From: Chloroflexia bacterium
Lineage (GTDB): Bacteria; Chloroflexota; Chloroflexia; Thermomicrobiales; JALYUS01
Assembly: GCA_025924435.1 (NCBI GenBank)
Contig: JAICIL010000014.1
Location: forward strand, 1 to 27,844
DNA length: 27,844 nucleotides
Direction of reading: 5' to 3'
Position 1 is the first letter of the stretch, and each line of letters begins with the position of its first letter. This document shows positions 14,645-21,652 of this stretch, in pieces. The notes beneath the pieces were generated by a model. That model had not been told where the DNA came from, made no database searches, and saw nothing but the letters and a program-made list of their open reading frames with translations. A program made the translations under genes and the position numbers.

Positions 14645-15781
14645 TCAGGCGACTTCAGCGGGCTCGATGATGATGGGCAGCGCGGCGACGACCGACGTGG
14701 GAGCGAAGGCGGGGCGGCCGCTGAGGATGCGGGCGATGAACTGGCGTGGGCTGCCCTGCCACATCCCCTGATAGCGCGTGAGCAGCGTCGCGACGCCGAT
14801 CGCGGTGCGCACGACGATATTGAGGAGGCGCATCGTCATCGCGACGAGGACGATATGCCCCGTGCCGACACCGAAGAAATGCATCCAGGCGGCGGTGCTG
14901 CCATCCGCGACGCCCAGGCCGCAGGGGACGAAACTGGCCATCGCCGTGAGCGTGCTGAGCGAATGGGTGACGAGTGCGGCGGGGAACGAGAGGGCGGTGC
15001 TGCCGAAGCCGCGCGTGAGTGTGTAGAGAATCATCGCGGAGAGAACGGTGCACACGGTGCTGTAGCAGACGCCCGCCGCGAGCGGGCGAAAGCGCATCAC
15101 GCGGCGGGCGGCGCGGTGGAAGTCGGCCTCGGAGCGGACGAGTTTCTGCGTGCGGGGCCAGCGAGCGAGTTGCCGGGCGATCCACTTTGCGGGCGTCTTC
15201 GAGCGGAGGAGCAGCGCGAGGCCGACCGCGATCGGGATCGGGATGAGCGTGAAGGGCTTGAAGGATTGGTAATACGCCACGCCGATGGTCACGACGATGG
15301 AGAGGGCGATGGCGTCAACGATCCAGCGGGCGACGAGCGCGGGCGTCGCCTGGCGCATCTTCGGCTGGTAGCGACCCTGGCTATGCTCCTCCACGAGCCG
15401 CGCGGCGAGGAAATCGTGCGCGGGGAGGACGGCGAGCGCCTGGCTCGCCATGCTGCTGCTAATTGCGTCGCCGATGCCGATGCGCACGCCGGAGGCCCGC
15501 AGGAAGGTGCCCCAGCGGGCGCCTTTCACCACTTCGACGCAGAAAAGCAGCCCGGCGCAGATGGCGAGCGGGGCGCGCGGCACATGGGCGAGATAGGTGC
15601 GGGCATTGAACGGGCCAATCGAGATGCCGGAGGCGACCAGCATCGCGGTGATGCCGCCGACGACGGCGAGGATGAGAAGAATTCGACGACGCATGCCCGA
15701 TTTCCCCGTTTCCGATTGCCTCGATGCACCCAACCCGCTCATCACCATTGTCCATGCCGCCGGCGCGGCATTGGCGGCCAA
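14645..15781 (-). CDS. Polytopic membrane protein, lysylphosphatidylglycerol synthase TM/UPF0104 type
   Basis: The 378-residue frame begins with a TTG at 15781 that has GAGGAG four bases before it; an ATG at 15694 (MRRRILLILAVVGG) behind a weaker GGGGAA is the other good choice and would give 349 residues with a more usual N-end. Seven or eight hydrophobic helices are spread through the protein. The polar signature FLAARLVEEHSQG and the later FPAALVTHSLSTLTAMASFV plus PCGLGVADGS, where a 'P-G-G-L/G-x-x-E/D' turn follows a helix, match the family of MprF membrane domain/AglD-like proteins (flippases or lipid-linked sugar transfer). No soluble aminoacyl-transferase part is present, so transport or glycolipid handling is more likely than lipid lysinylation. 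Transcribed toward the EthD-like gene, 50 bases away. Confidence 0.78.
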   Translation of the reverse strand: MAANAAPAAWTMVMSGLGASRQSETGKSGMRRRILLILAVVGGITAMLVASGISIGPFNARTYLAHVPRAPLAICAGLLFCVEVVKGARWGTFLRASGVRIGIGDAISSSMASQALAVLPAHDFLAARLVEEHSQGRYQPKMRQATPALVARWIVDAIALSIVVTIGVAYYQSFKPFTLIPIPIAVGLALLLRSKTPAKWIARQLARWPRTQKLVRSEADFHRAARRVMRFRPLAAGVCYSTVCTVLSAMILYTLTRGFGSTALSFPAALVTHSLSTLTAMASFVPCGLGVADGSTAAWMHFFGVGTGHIVLVAMTMRLLNIVVRTAIGVATLLTRYQGMWQGSPRQFIARILSGRPAFAPTSVVAALPIIIEPAEVA

Positions 15782-16194
15782 TGACTCCTCGTAATTCCCC
15801 GACGATCAGTGGTCATTGCGCCGACAGTGTACCCGATGGAGATGAATAATGGATGAACGACGATGGGCGCGTTCGTGAATGCCGTGGCACGCCTCTTGCT
15901 CCTACTGTCTACAGGAACGGTGAACGTCTTCGCCGCTCCGCCGTGAAACGTTTATTCCTTCCCCATACCTCCCCATACACCGGCAGCCGGGGTCCCGCAA
16001 GGGGCCCCGGTTGTCATGTGCCCGGGGGTCTCGCCCCCGGTCCTCCCCCAAACCTCCCCAGGCCGGTGAATGGTTTTTTCTTTTTCCCCATACCATCCAA
16101 CACTCTGAACGCGCGCCGCGCGGATTTGTGATGGGCATGATACGGATTCCGCAAACTTTTCGCTGAGTGAAAACGCGAGGGGCGCCGACGAGCG
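15782..16194. other. Intergenic region with hairpins, no gene seen
   Basis: This gap lies upstream of the polytopic membrane protein gene and downstream of the phosphatase gene. TACACT on the minus strand (15826-15831) may be a -10 box for the former. The phrase CCCCATAC occurs three times (15961, 15971, 16086). The two strong hairpins are listed separately. Bases 16072-16085 are very T-rich. I see no reading frame with a ribosome site. Confidence 0.5.
15987..16040. repeat. Two adjacent G+C hairpins, one with GCAA tetraloop
   Basis: Hairpin one: 15987-15996 with 16001-16010, ten pairs including one G-U, loop GCAA, a stable GNRA tetraloop if transcribed from the plus strand. Hairpin two: 16022-16028 with 16034-16040, seven perfect pairs, loop TCTCG. 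Only 11 bases lie between them. A T-rich tract follows about 30 bases later. Confidence 0.65.
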
Positions 16195-17019
16195 CTATCC
16201 CTCCGTCCTGAGCCGCGCGAGCAGCGCGGCGTGGAGCGCGGCATCGCGCGCGGCGACGAGGCCGCCGGAGAGCCGCTCGTGGGCGCGGGGATAGCGATAG
16301 GTCTCGCCGAAGACCGTGGTGAGCAGGCCGCCCGCCTCGTGGACGATCAGGTCCGTCGCGCAGTAGTCCCACGCGTAGCCGCCATGGGCGAGGCCGTCCG
16401 CGATCATGCCGATGTAGCCGTCGTAGGTCGTCTCCAGCGCCTTCGGGCGGAAGCCGAACCCCCGGCCGGTGAGCGCGAAGCGCGCCGGGTCGCCCGTCCA
16501 GCGCGGCGTGCCGGTCGTCAGCGTGTCGAAGGAGCCGGGCGTGGTACCGAGCCGCGCCGTCGCGAACGGGGCGGGCGCGAAGCGGAGCGGCAGCGTCTCC
16601 CCGCCGCGCGCGACCGTCGCGCCCGCGCCGCGCACCGCGACATAGCATTCGTCCGTCATCGGGTGGTAGATCGCGCCGACGACCGGGCGGCCGCCGATCT
16701 CCAGTCCGACCATCACCGCGAAGGTCGGCAGCCGCTCGACGAAGTGCGCCGTGCCGTCCAGCGGGTCAACCATCCAGCAGCGCGCGGCCGCCCCGACCGC
16801 CGCATCCGGCGCGACCTCCTCGGAGAGGATCGCGTCGTCCGGGAAGGCGGTGGTAAGCCGTTCGATGAGGATCGCATTGGCGGCGAGGTCGGCATCCGTG
16901 ACGGGGCTGCTGTCCGCCTTCGTGTAGACTCGCGCCCCCTCCGCATAGTGCCGCTTGATCGCCTCGCCCGCCTCCCGCACGGCCCCCACCAGCACATCCA
17001 CTTCGCGCTCGTACGCCAT
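16195..17019 (-). CDS. Inositol monophosphatase-family phosphatase
   Basis: A 274-residue Mg-dependent, Li-sensitive-type phosphatase. Motifs: SSPVTDADLAAN (38-49), the acidic ILSEEV (64-69), the central metal site DPLDGTAHF (85-93) and, near the C-end, YAWDYCATDLIVHEAGG, in which the WD aspartate binds a third metal. These are all the catalytic residues of the family, which includes inositol-1-phosphatase, CysQ (PAP phosphatase) and HisN-type histidinol phosphatase. The 'HFVERLPTFAVMVGLE' stretch after the metal site is compatible with each of them, so the substrate stays open. I start at the ATG at 17019 because AAGAGG is placed correctly for it; the longer frame from 17181 reads through the AACCGCCAAGACG hairpin and gives a false N-terminus (NRQDAKNAE...). 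The response regulator gene is upstream on the same strand. Confidence 0.88.
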   Translation of the reverse strand: MAYEREVDVLVGAVREAGEAIKRHYAEGARVYTKADSSPVTDADLAANAILIERLTTAFPDDAILSEEVAPDAAVGAAARCWMVDPLDGTAHFVERLPTFAVMVGLEIGGRPVVGAIYHPMTDECYVAVRGAGATVARGGETLPLRFAPAPFATARLGTTPGSFDTLTTGTPRWTGDPARFALTGRGFGFRPKALETTYDGYIGMIADGLAHGGYAWDYCATDLIVHEAGGLLTTVFGETYRYPRAHERLSGGLVAARDAALHAALLARLRTEG

Positions 17020-17057
17020 TCGCATCCTCTTTCCATAATGAGACGGAGAGAAACCGT

Positions 17058-17165
17058 TGAACCGCCAAGACGCCAAGAACGCCAAGAGGAAACAACGAAG
17101 AGAGAGGGGAAATCTCTGTTCTTCTTCCTTTCTCTTCTCGGCGTTCTTGGCGTCTTGGCGGTTCA
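17058..17165. repeat. Long intergenic hairpin, AACCGCCAAGACGCC type, copy 1
   Basis: A 108-bp element with perfect 26-bp arms: TGAACCGCCAAGACGCCAAG and six more bases (17058-17083) against the exact complement at 17140-17165. The interior is purine-rich on the left and pyrimidine-rich on the right, so the stem can extend imperfectly. A second copy lies at 26713-26813. It stands between the response regulator stop and the phosphatase start. Confidence 0.92.
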
Positions 17166-17177
17166 GAAAGGTGATCC

Positions 17178-17552
17178 TCACTCCTCTGCGGGGAGCCAGC
17201 GGGCGACGAGGGCGAGGAGTTCGCCCATTTTGTACGGCTTGGCGACGTAATCGTTGAAACCGGCGGCGAGGACTGCCTCGCGATCGCCCTTCATCGCCAT
17301 CGCGGTGATCGCGACGAGCGGCACATCGGCCATCGTCGGCATCGCCCGGATGGCCCGCGCGACATCTATGCCGGAGAGGCCCGGCATCTGCACGTCCATC
17401 AAGACAAGCGCGGGCCGCTCGCTGGCCATCGCTTCGAGCGCGGCCTCGCCGCTCATCGCCTCCCGAAGATGGTAGCCCCGCGTCTTGAGCACCGCGTTAA
17501 TCAATCGCAGGTTCGCCTCGTTGTCATCCACAACCAGTATCGTCTGGGCCAT
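17178..17552 (-). CDS. Single-domain response regulator (CheY-like receiver)
   Basis: A 124-residue receiver domain without an output domain. The acidic pocket is D9-D10 (ILVVDDNEANLRL), the phospho-accepting aspartate is D53 (LVLMDVQMPGLSG), the switch threonine is T83 (VAITAMAMKGD) and the conserved lysine is K105 (DYVAKPYKMGELL). All are present, so it can be phosphorylated. Its ATG follows GGAGGAG. The ELLALVARWLP end is complete, not truncated. Stand-alone receivers often take part in phosphorelays or hybrid kinase networks, and the sequence is closest in style to receivers split from hybrid kinases. No cognate kinase is adjacent; the orphan kinase at 10343 is of a class that usually pairs with NarL regulators. 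Confidence 0.92.
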   Translation of the reverse strand: MAQTILVVDDNEANLRLINAVLKTRGYHLREAMSGEAALEAMASERPALVLMDVQMPGLSGIDVARAIRAMPTMADVPLVAITAMAMKGDREAVLAAGFNDYVAKPYKMGELLALVARWLPAEE

Positions 17553-17667
17553 TGCTCCTCCGCGTCGCCGATGGAATCGCCGTGGACGCCCTCATTGTGC
17601 ATCTATTCTGACCGCTTAATGCGAATATGCAAGCGCCGAAAAACGGCGCGCATCATCGCGGAGGTGC

Positions 17668-17673
17668 TATAGT
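17668..17673 (+). promoter_or_regulatory. Possible -10 box (TATAGT) for the SH3 lipoprotein
   Basis: TATAGT in the sequence GCTATAGTACG, 149 bases before the lipoprotein start. A hairpin GCGCCG-AAAAA-CGGCGC (17633-17649) occupies the place where the -35 region would be. No consensus -35 box is seen. Confidence 0.3.
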
Positions 17674-17821
17674 ACGTACAGATCGTGCCCGACCGCGTTG
17701 CGCGCTTCTCCAGTACTTCCTCCCGCCGTCGGCCGTGTAGGATGCGCGCGTTGGTGGCAGACGTGCGGCGTGGATCGCGTATGTGGTGGGCGGGGAGATC
17801 GCAGTGACCGGAGGTGCAGCC

Positions 17822-18430
17822 ATGCGACGCGGGTGTTTCTTCCTCGGCCTCGGCCTCGTACTCGTCGCGTGCGGCGGCTCATCCTCGCCCACGGCGAACG
17901 GCGCGGCGACGACGACGCGGAGCGCCGAGCAGACGCAGGTCTCCGCCGTCCTGACACCGGCCGTGGCGAATGGCTCCGCCGTGGCGCAGGGCACGGCGGG
18001 TGCGTCGTCCCCTTCCGGTTTGCTGATCCCATCCGTGCAGGCGACGCGCCCGCCGAACGCCTCCACCGGCTCCGCTCCCGCCGGCACGGCAGCAGCCGCC
18101 CCATCAGCCGCCGCCCCCGCGACAGCCGCCGCGCCGTCGTCCGCCGCGTCGCAGGTGGTGAAGGTGACGGCGGACGACGGCGCGAATATGCGCGACAAGC
18201 CGGACACGAATGGGCAGGTGGTCGCGAAACTCGACTACGGCGCGGAGGCGCCGGTGCTGGAGACGGATGTCGCGGGAGCCGACGGCGCCTCGAAATGGGT
18301 GCATGTCTCGTATCAGGGCAAGATGGGTTTCATCCGCAGCGACCTCGTCACCGGCCCGCAGGCGCCCTCGCCCCCGCAGCCGCCGACGCCCGCCGCATCG
18401 CCCGGCCCGACCGCCACGGCGAAGCCCTGA
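17822..18430 (+). CDS. Lipoprotein with one bacterial SH3 domain
   Basis: I start at the ATG at 17822, which has GGAGGT seven bases upstream. The 202-residue protein has a lipoprotein signal: RRGCFFLGLGLVLVAC with the modified cysteine at C17. A long flexible spacer rich in A, P, S and T follows (to about residue 108). Then comes a single SH3b domain, with the usual features: VKVTADDGANMRDKPDTNGQ (the 'N-M/V-R-x-x-P' motif), a strand with W (SKWVHVSYQGKMGFI) and the end RSDLVTG. A proline-rich tail closes it. SH3b domains bind peptidoglycan stems or other wall peptides, so a surface protein lifted from the membrane by its spacer is the plain reading. It is a single gene; its partner, if any, is not visible. 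Confidence 0.88.
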   Translation: MRRGCFFLGLGLVLVACGGSSSPTANGAATTTRSAEQTQVSAVLTPAVANGSAVAQGTAGASSPSGLLIPSVQATRPPNASTGSAPAGTAAAAPSAAAPATAAAPSSAASQVVKVTADDGANMRDKPDTNGQVVAKLDYGAEAPVLETDVAGADGASKWVHVSYQGKMGFIRSDLVTGPQAPSPPQPPTPAASPGPTATAKP

Positions 18431-18443
18431 CGAGATGGCTTTG

Positions 18444-18464
18444 CTCAGTCCTCAGTCCTCAGTC
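18444..18464. repeat. Heptamer array, three exact CTCAGTC units
   Basis: Three perfect CTCAGTC units followed by CTCGCTC. On the minus strand they encode the last residues (RTED) and the stop codon of the ABC ATPase; the lipoprotein stop lies 14 bases away on the other side. Confidence 0.88.
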
Positions 18465-19278
18465 CTCGCTCCAGCACTCCCCAGATGCGCGTCGCGGCGG
18501 CGCGGAAGGCGAGGCCCTCGCGGTCGGCGTAGCGGGTGCGCGGGCGAGGGAGATCAATCGGCAGGTCGAGGACGATCCGGCCCGGCCGCGCGCTCATCAC
18601 GCAGACGCGGTCGCCCATCGCCACCGCCTCATCCACGCTGTGCGTGACGAAGAGGACGGTCGTGCCGCTCCCCTGCCAGAGCGCGACCAATTGATCCTGC
18701 ATCTGGATGCGCGTCTGCTCGTCCAAGCTGCCGAACGGCTCGTCCATCAGCAGCACATCGGGGGCGACGGCGAGGGCGCGGGCGATGTTGACGCGCTGCT
18801 GCATGCCACCGGAGAGTGTGTGCGGGTAGGCGCGGGCGAACCGCTCCAGCCCGACGCGGCGCAGTTGCTCGATGGCGATCTCCCGCCGCCGCGCGGACGG
18901 CACGCCCGCCAGTCGCAGCCCGTACGCCACATTATCCACCGCCGTCAGCCAGGGGAAGAGCGACTGCCCCTGGAAGACCGTCGCCACCCGCCCGGCGGCG
19001 TGCGCCGTCCCGCTTGTCGGCCGCGCCAGCCCGGCGAGGATGCGCAGGAGCGAGGTTTTGCCGCAGCCACTCGGTCCGACGAGGCAGACGAATTCCCCCG
19101 GCCCCACCGCCAGATTGACCTCCGCCAGCGCGGGCACGGGGCCGAATTGCTGGGAGCAACGAGCAATGAGGATAGGAAACCTACCCCCCGCCCCCTCCCT
19201 AAAGGGAGGGGGAATCTCGCTCCCCTCCCTTTGAGGGGAGGGGCTGGGGGAGAGGTTCCCTATCCACTCGTTGCTCAT
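18445..19278 (-). CDS. ABC importer ATPase (nitrate/sulfonate/taurine type) with repeat-encoded ends
   Basis: The core is a normal ATPase of the SsuB/TauB/NrtD group: Walker A GPSGCGKT (68-75), Q-loop [12 protein letters not shown], signature [15 protein letters not shown], Walker [16 protein letters not shown]-loop FVTHSVDEA. The Q-loop text 'LFPW' and the short C-end fit this importer class. The ends are odd. The first recognisable family residues are [15 protein letters not shown] at about 44; everything before ([40 protein letters not shown]) is read from the palindromic repeat 19154-19294, with the only ATG in a heptamer unit. The last residues RTED and the stop come from CTCAGTC heptamers. 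Normal members begin with one or two beta strands ahead of this point, so the native start has been lost or replaced. A GTG in GPVPAL could be an internal start. Substrate-binding gene is upstream; permease is absent. Confidence 0.85.
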   Translation of the reverse strand: MSNEWIGNLSPSPSPQREGSEIPPPFREGAGGRFPILIARCSQQFGPVPALAEVNLAVGPGEFVCLVGPSGCGKTSLLRILAGLARPTSGTAHAAGRVATVFQGQSLFPWLTAVDNVAYGLRLAGVPSARRREIAIEQLRRVGLERFARAYPHTLSGGMQQRVNIARALAVAPDVLLMDEPFGSLDEQTRIQMQDQLVALWQGSGTTVLFVTHSVDEAVAMGDRVCVMSARPGRIVLDLPIDLPRPRTRYADREGLAFRAAATRIWGVLERGLRTED

Positions 19279-19294
19279 TGCTCATTGCTCATTG
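19154..19294. repeat. Palindromic repeat element with heptamer ends
   Basis: A 141-bp imperfect inverted repeat. Its outer parts are heptamers: GAGCAAC, GAGCAAT (19154-19167) on the left, CTCGTTG and three CTCATTG (19267-19294) on the right. Next inward GATAGGAAACC faces GGTTCCCTATC, then C-rich tracts face G-rich ones. Two inner hairpins (CCCTCCCTAAAGGGAGGG and CTCCCCTCCC...GGGGAG) are joined by AATCTCG. It covers the 5' end of the ABC ATPase and the stop codon of the substrate-binding protein gene. Confidence 0.85.
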
Positions 19295-20305
19295 CTTATA
19301 TGCGCCCAACTTCTTCACGGCGGCATCGGCGAAGGAGGTGTCAATCTCCTTGCGCATGTCGAGCGGGTCTTTATAGGTCAGGCCGCCGCGCGTGAAGTAG
19401 AACTGCTGCATCGTCTGGAGGTCGTCAATCTTGAACTGGCCGTTCGGGTCGAAGGTCGGGGCGTTGGAGCGCTTGGCGACATCGGCGGGCACTTTCGTGT
19501 ACTTCTCGACGATGGCGGCGATCGCGTCCGTCTTGAAGGCGTTGCCTTGCAGGTCGCGGCACGCCTTGATGTAGGCATTCATGAAGCCCTGCGCCGCGCC
19601 CTTCTTCTGCGTCGCGAACTTCGTGTTGTAGAGCACAATCGTCGGGAAGAAGCCGCTGATGAAGTCGTCGGAGAGCACGACGACCTGCCCCTTGTCCTTC
19701 GCCTGCGTGACGACAGGCTCGCCGAGCATCGCGGCGCTGATCGCGCCGTTTTCCAGCGCGGCGGGGACATCCGAGAAGGCGACGTTCTCCACCTGCACGT
19801 CAGTCAGTTTCAGGCCGCCTTTTTCGAGGGCGCGCGCCAGCCAGTACTCGGTCGCGGAACCGGCGGCGTTGATCGAAACTTTCTTGCCCCTCAGGTCCGC
19901 GACGCTCTTGATCTGGCCGCTGTCGAACGCCTTCTTGCTCACGACGAGCGGCGTCGTCACCGGCGGAGACTCGCTATGGAGGGGCGCGACGACCGTGATA
20001 CCGATCTTCTTCGCGAGCGCGTTGAAGGTGGCGACACCCAACCCGCCCAATCCGACATCGAAGTTGCCCGTCGCGGTCTGCGTGATGACATCCGTGCCGC
20101 CCGCCAGCGGGGCGAGTTGGATGTCGAGATGTTCCTGCGTGAAGTACCCCTTCTCGATGCCGACATAGAGCGGGGCGTCAATCATCACGGGGATGTAACC
20201 GACGGTGAGTTTGGTGGGGGTATCGGCGGATTTGCCGCCGCCGCACGCCGCGAGCGCCAGCGTGAGGACCAGCACAGTGACAAGGAAACCGGGCAACCGA
20301 CGCAT
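19289..20305 (-). CDS. ABC transporter substrate-binding lipoprotein (NMT1/SsuA-like)
   Basis: A 338-residue periplasmic-type binding protein. Signal and lipobox RRLPGFLVTVLVLTLALAAC put the lipid on C21. The mature part begins KLTVGYIPVMIDAPLYVGIE and continues GYFTQEHLDIQLAPLAGGTD, the standard opening of the NMT1/SsuA/TauA family, which binds sulfonates, taurine, nitrate or thiamine-precursor-like small molecules; later VADLRGKKVSINAAGSATEY and AALENGAISAAMLGEP are the family's hinge regions. Its last codons (KQ and the TGA) lie in the heptamer array. ATG with AGGAG about nine bases upstream, TATACT on the minus strand at 20356-20361 and a dyad between them. It is first in the cluster with the ATPase; the membrane subunit that should stand between or beside them is not present in the window. 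Confidence 0.9.
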   Translation of the reverse strand: MRRLPGFLVTVLVLTLALAACGGGKSADTPTKLTVGYIPVMIDAPLYVGIEKGYFTQEHLDIQLAPLAGGTDVITQTATGNFDVGLGGLGVATFNALAKKIGITVVAPLHSESPPVTTPLVVSKKAFDSGQIKSVADLRGKKVSINAAGSATEYWLARALEKGGLKLTDVQVENVAFSDVPAALENGAISAAMLGEPVVTQAKDKGQVVVLSDDFISGFFPTIVLYNTKFATQKKGAAQGFMNAYIKACRDLQGNAFKTDAIAAIVEKYTKVPADVAKRSNAPTFDPNGQFKIDDLQTMQQFYFTRGGLTYKDPLDMRKEIDTSFADAAVKKLGAYKQ

Positions 20306-20332
20306 CGTCCATCGCTCCTGCTACGCCGCACA

Positions 20333-20361
20333 GAGAAGCGCCATTGCTTCTCACCGGAGTA
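20333..20361 (-). promoter_or_regulatory. -10 box and dyad upstream of the ABC binding protein
   Basis: TATACT (minus strand, 20356-20361) is followed downstream by a perfect 7-bp dyad GAGAAGC-N6-GCTTCTC (20333-20352) that would cover the transcription start. Either an operator or a leader hairpin. No clear -35 box is found, and the rest of the divergent gap to 20571 shows no other structure. Confidence 0.4.
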
Positions 20362-20571
20362 TACCGCGTCCACCGCGCGGAGAGATGTGTCGCGCAATCC
20401 CAGAACCGTTCGGGCGTGCGGGTCGTCATTGATAGTAGCGCGATTGAGTAGAGATCGGGAACCGTCTCTCCGCATGGGGATGCGGGGCAGCGACGCCCGA
20501 CGGCGGTGGCGGGGGTGTCTTCGCGGATTTCCGCATCCCGAAATTCGGCACGGGCAGGGAAGGAGCATGAC

Positions 20572-21630
20572 ATGGCATGGACGGGCTGGACGCTCCGCGG
20601 CGGGCCGTTGGATGGCGGCACACCGGCGGTGGGGCGCAACGCGGACACACGGCTTGAGGTCTTCTCGGGCGGCGAGGGGCAGAACGGCACCGAACTCTGG
20701 CACCTCTGGCAGACGGCGCCGAATGGCGGTTGGAGCGCGTGGGCGAGCCTCGGCGCGCCGCCCGGCGAGTTCCTGGGCGCGGTCGAGGTGAACGCGAATG
20801 CAGACGGGCGGCTGGAAGCCTTCACCCGCGTCGGCCTGATGAGCAGCGGCGTCATCTGGCATATCTGGCAGACCGCGCCGAACGCGGGCTGGGGCGGCTG
20901 GGACAATCTCGGCGCGCCGCCCGCCGGGATTCCGGCGCACTTCCTCAAGGTCGCACAGAATGCGGACGGGCGGCTGGAACTCTTCACGATGAACGACGCC
21001 GGGCTGTCGCACATCTGGCAGACCACCCCAAATGGCGGCTGGAGCGCGTGGGACAACCTCGGCAAACCGGGCACGACGCAGGTGATCTCGCTCGCCGTCG
21101 GGCGGAACGCGGACGGGCGATTGGAGGCCTTCTGCGGCGCGCTGGACGGCGCGCTGTGGCACCTCTGGCAGACGGCGCCGAATGGCGGCTGGAGCGGTTG
21201 GGCGAGCCTCGGCGCTCCGCCGGGGGCGACGCTCGCCTCCCCGGCAGTGGCGCGCGCCGCCAATGGCCACCTCACGGTCTTCGCGATGGCGAGCCAGCAC
21301 GCGCTCTGGTCCATCCATCAGGACCCGGCGAGCGCGACGGATTGGAGCGCCTGGCTCGATCTCGGCGCTCCCGCCGGTGTCGCCTCCCTCGATCAGCCGG
21401 TCGCCGCGCTGAATAGCGATGGGCGGCTCGATCTCTACGCGCTGGAAATCAACGGCGCGCTCTGGCACATCCGGCAGGACCCGGCGGGGGCGAATGGCTG
21501 GAGCGCGTGGAACAGCCTCAGTGGCGAGCCGGCGAATGGCGCGGGGATCGGCCACAAGCCGGACGGCAGCCTCGCGGTCTTCGTCGAGGGGCGCACCGTC
21601 AACGGCCCGCACCCCCTCTGGGAGCGGTAG
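20572..21630 (+). CDS. Seven-bladed beta-propeller, PLL-like lectin
   Basis: The start is the ATG at 20572 with AGGAG six bases upstream. The 352 residues are built from repeats of about 50 residues: N-x-D-G-R-L-E-x-F, a strand W-H-L/I-W-Q-T-x-P-N-G-G-W-S-x-W, then LGAPPG. I count six full repeats (for example ELWHLWQTAPNGGWSAWASL, ALWHLWQTAPNGGWSGWASL, IWHIWQTAPNAGWGGWDNL) and a seventh split between the C-end (DGSLAVFVEGRTVNG...LWER) and the N-end (MAWTGWTLRGGPLDGG), which is the 'velcro' closure of a seven-bladed propeller. This matches the Photorhabdus PLL/Burkholderia BP39L lectins, which bind fucose or O-methyl sugars between the blades. There is no signal peptide or membrane helix. The gene stands alone with its own promoter gap, and sugar binding is inferred from the family only. 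Confidence 0.88.
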   Translation: MAWTGWTLRGGPLDGGTPAVGRNADTRLEVFSGGEGQNGTELWHLWQTAPNGGWSAWASLGAPPGEFLGAVEVNANADGRLEAFTRVGLMSSGVIWHIWQTAPNAGWGGWDNLGAPPAGIPAHFLKVAQNADGRLELFTMNDAGLSHIWQTTPNGGWSAWDNLGKPGTTQVISLAVGRNADGRLEAFCGALDGALWHLWQTAPNGGWSGWASLGAPPGATLASPAVARAANGHLTVFAMASQHALWSIHQDPASATDWSAWLDLGAPAGVASLDQPVAALNSDGRLDLYALEINGALWHIRQDPAGANGWSAWNSLSGEPANGAGIGHKPDGSLAVFVEGRTVNGPHPLWER

Positions 21631-21652
21631 ACGGCACAACGATAAAAGCATG

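Noticed and set aside
14606..15784. 392-codon plus-strand open frame rich in E, R, D and G
   Set aside because: It mirrors the polytopic membrane protein on the other strand; hydrophobic helices on one strand give charged text on the other.
17020..17181. N-terminal extension of the phosphatase (NRQDAKNAEKRK...)
   Set aside because: It is the translation of the AACCGCCAAGACG hairpin; the ribosome site and family alignment support the start at 17019.
17698..19395. 565-codon plus-strand open frame
   Set aside because: It is antisense to the ABC ATPase and covers the SH3 lipoprotein in another frame; composition is almost all R, G, A, P and H. Long antisense frames are expected at this G+C content.
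19271..20791. 506-codon plus-strand open frame
   Set aside because: Antisense to the ABC binding protein; no motif, runs across a promoter gap and into the propeller gene in another frame.
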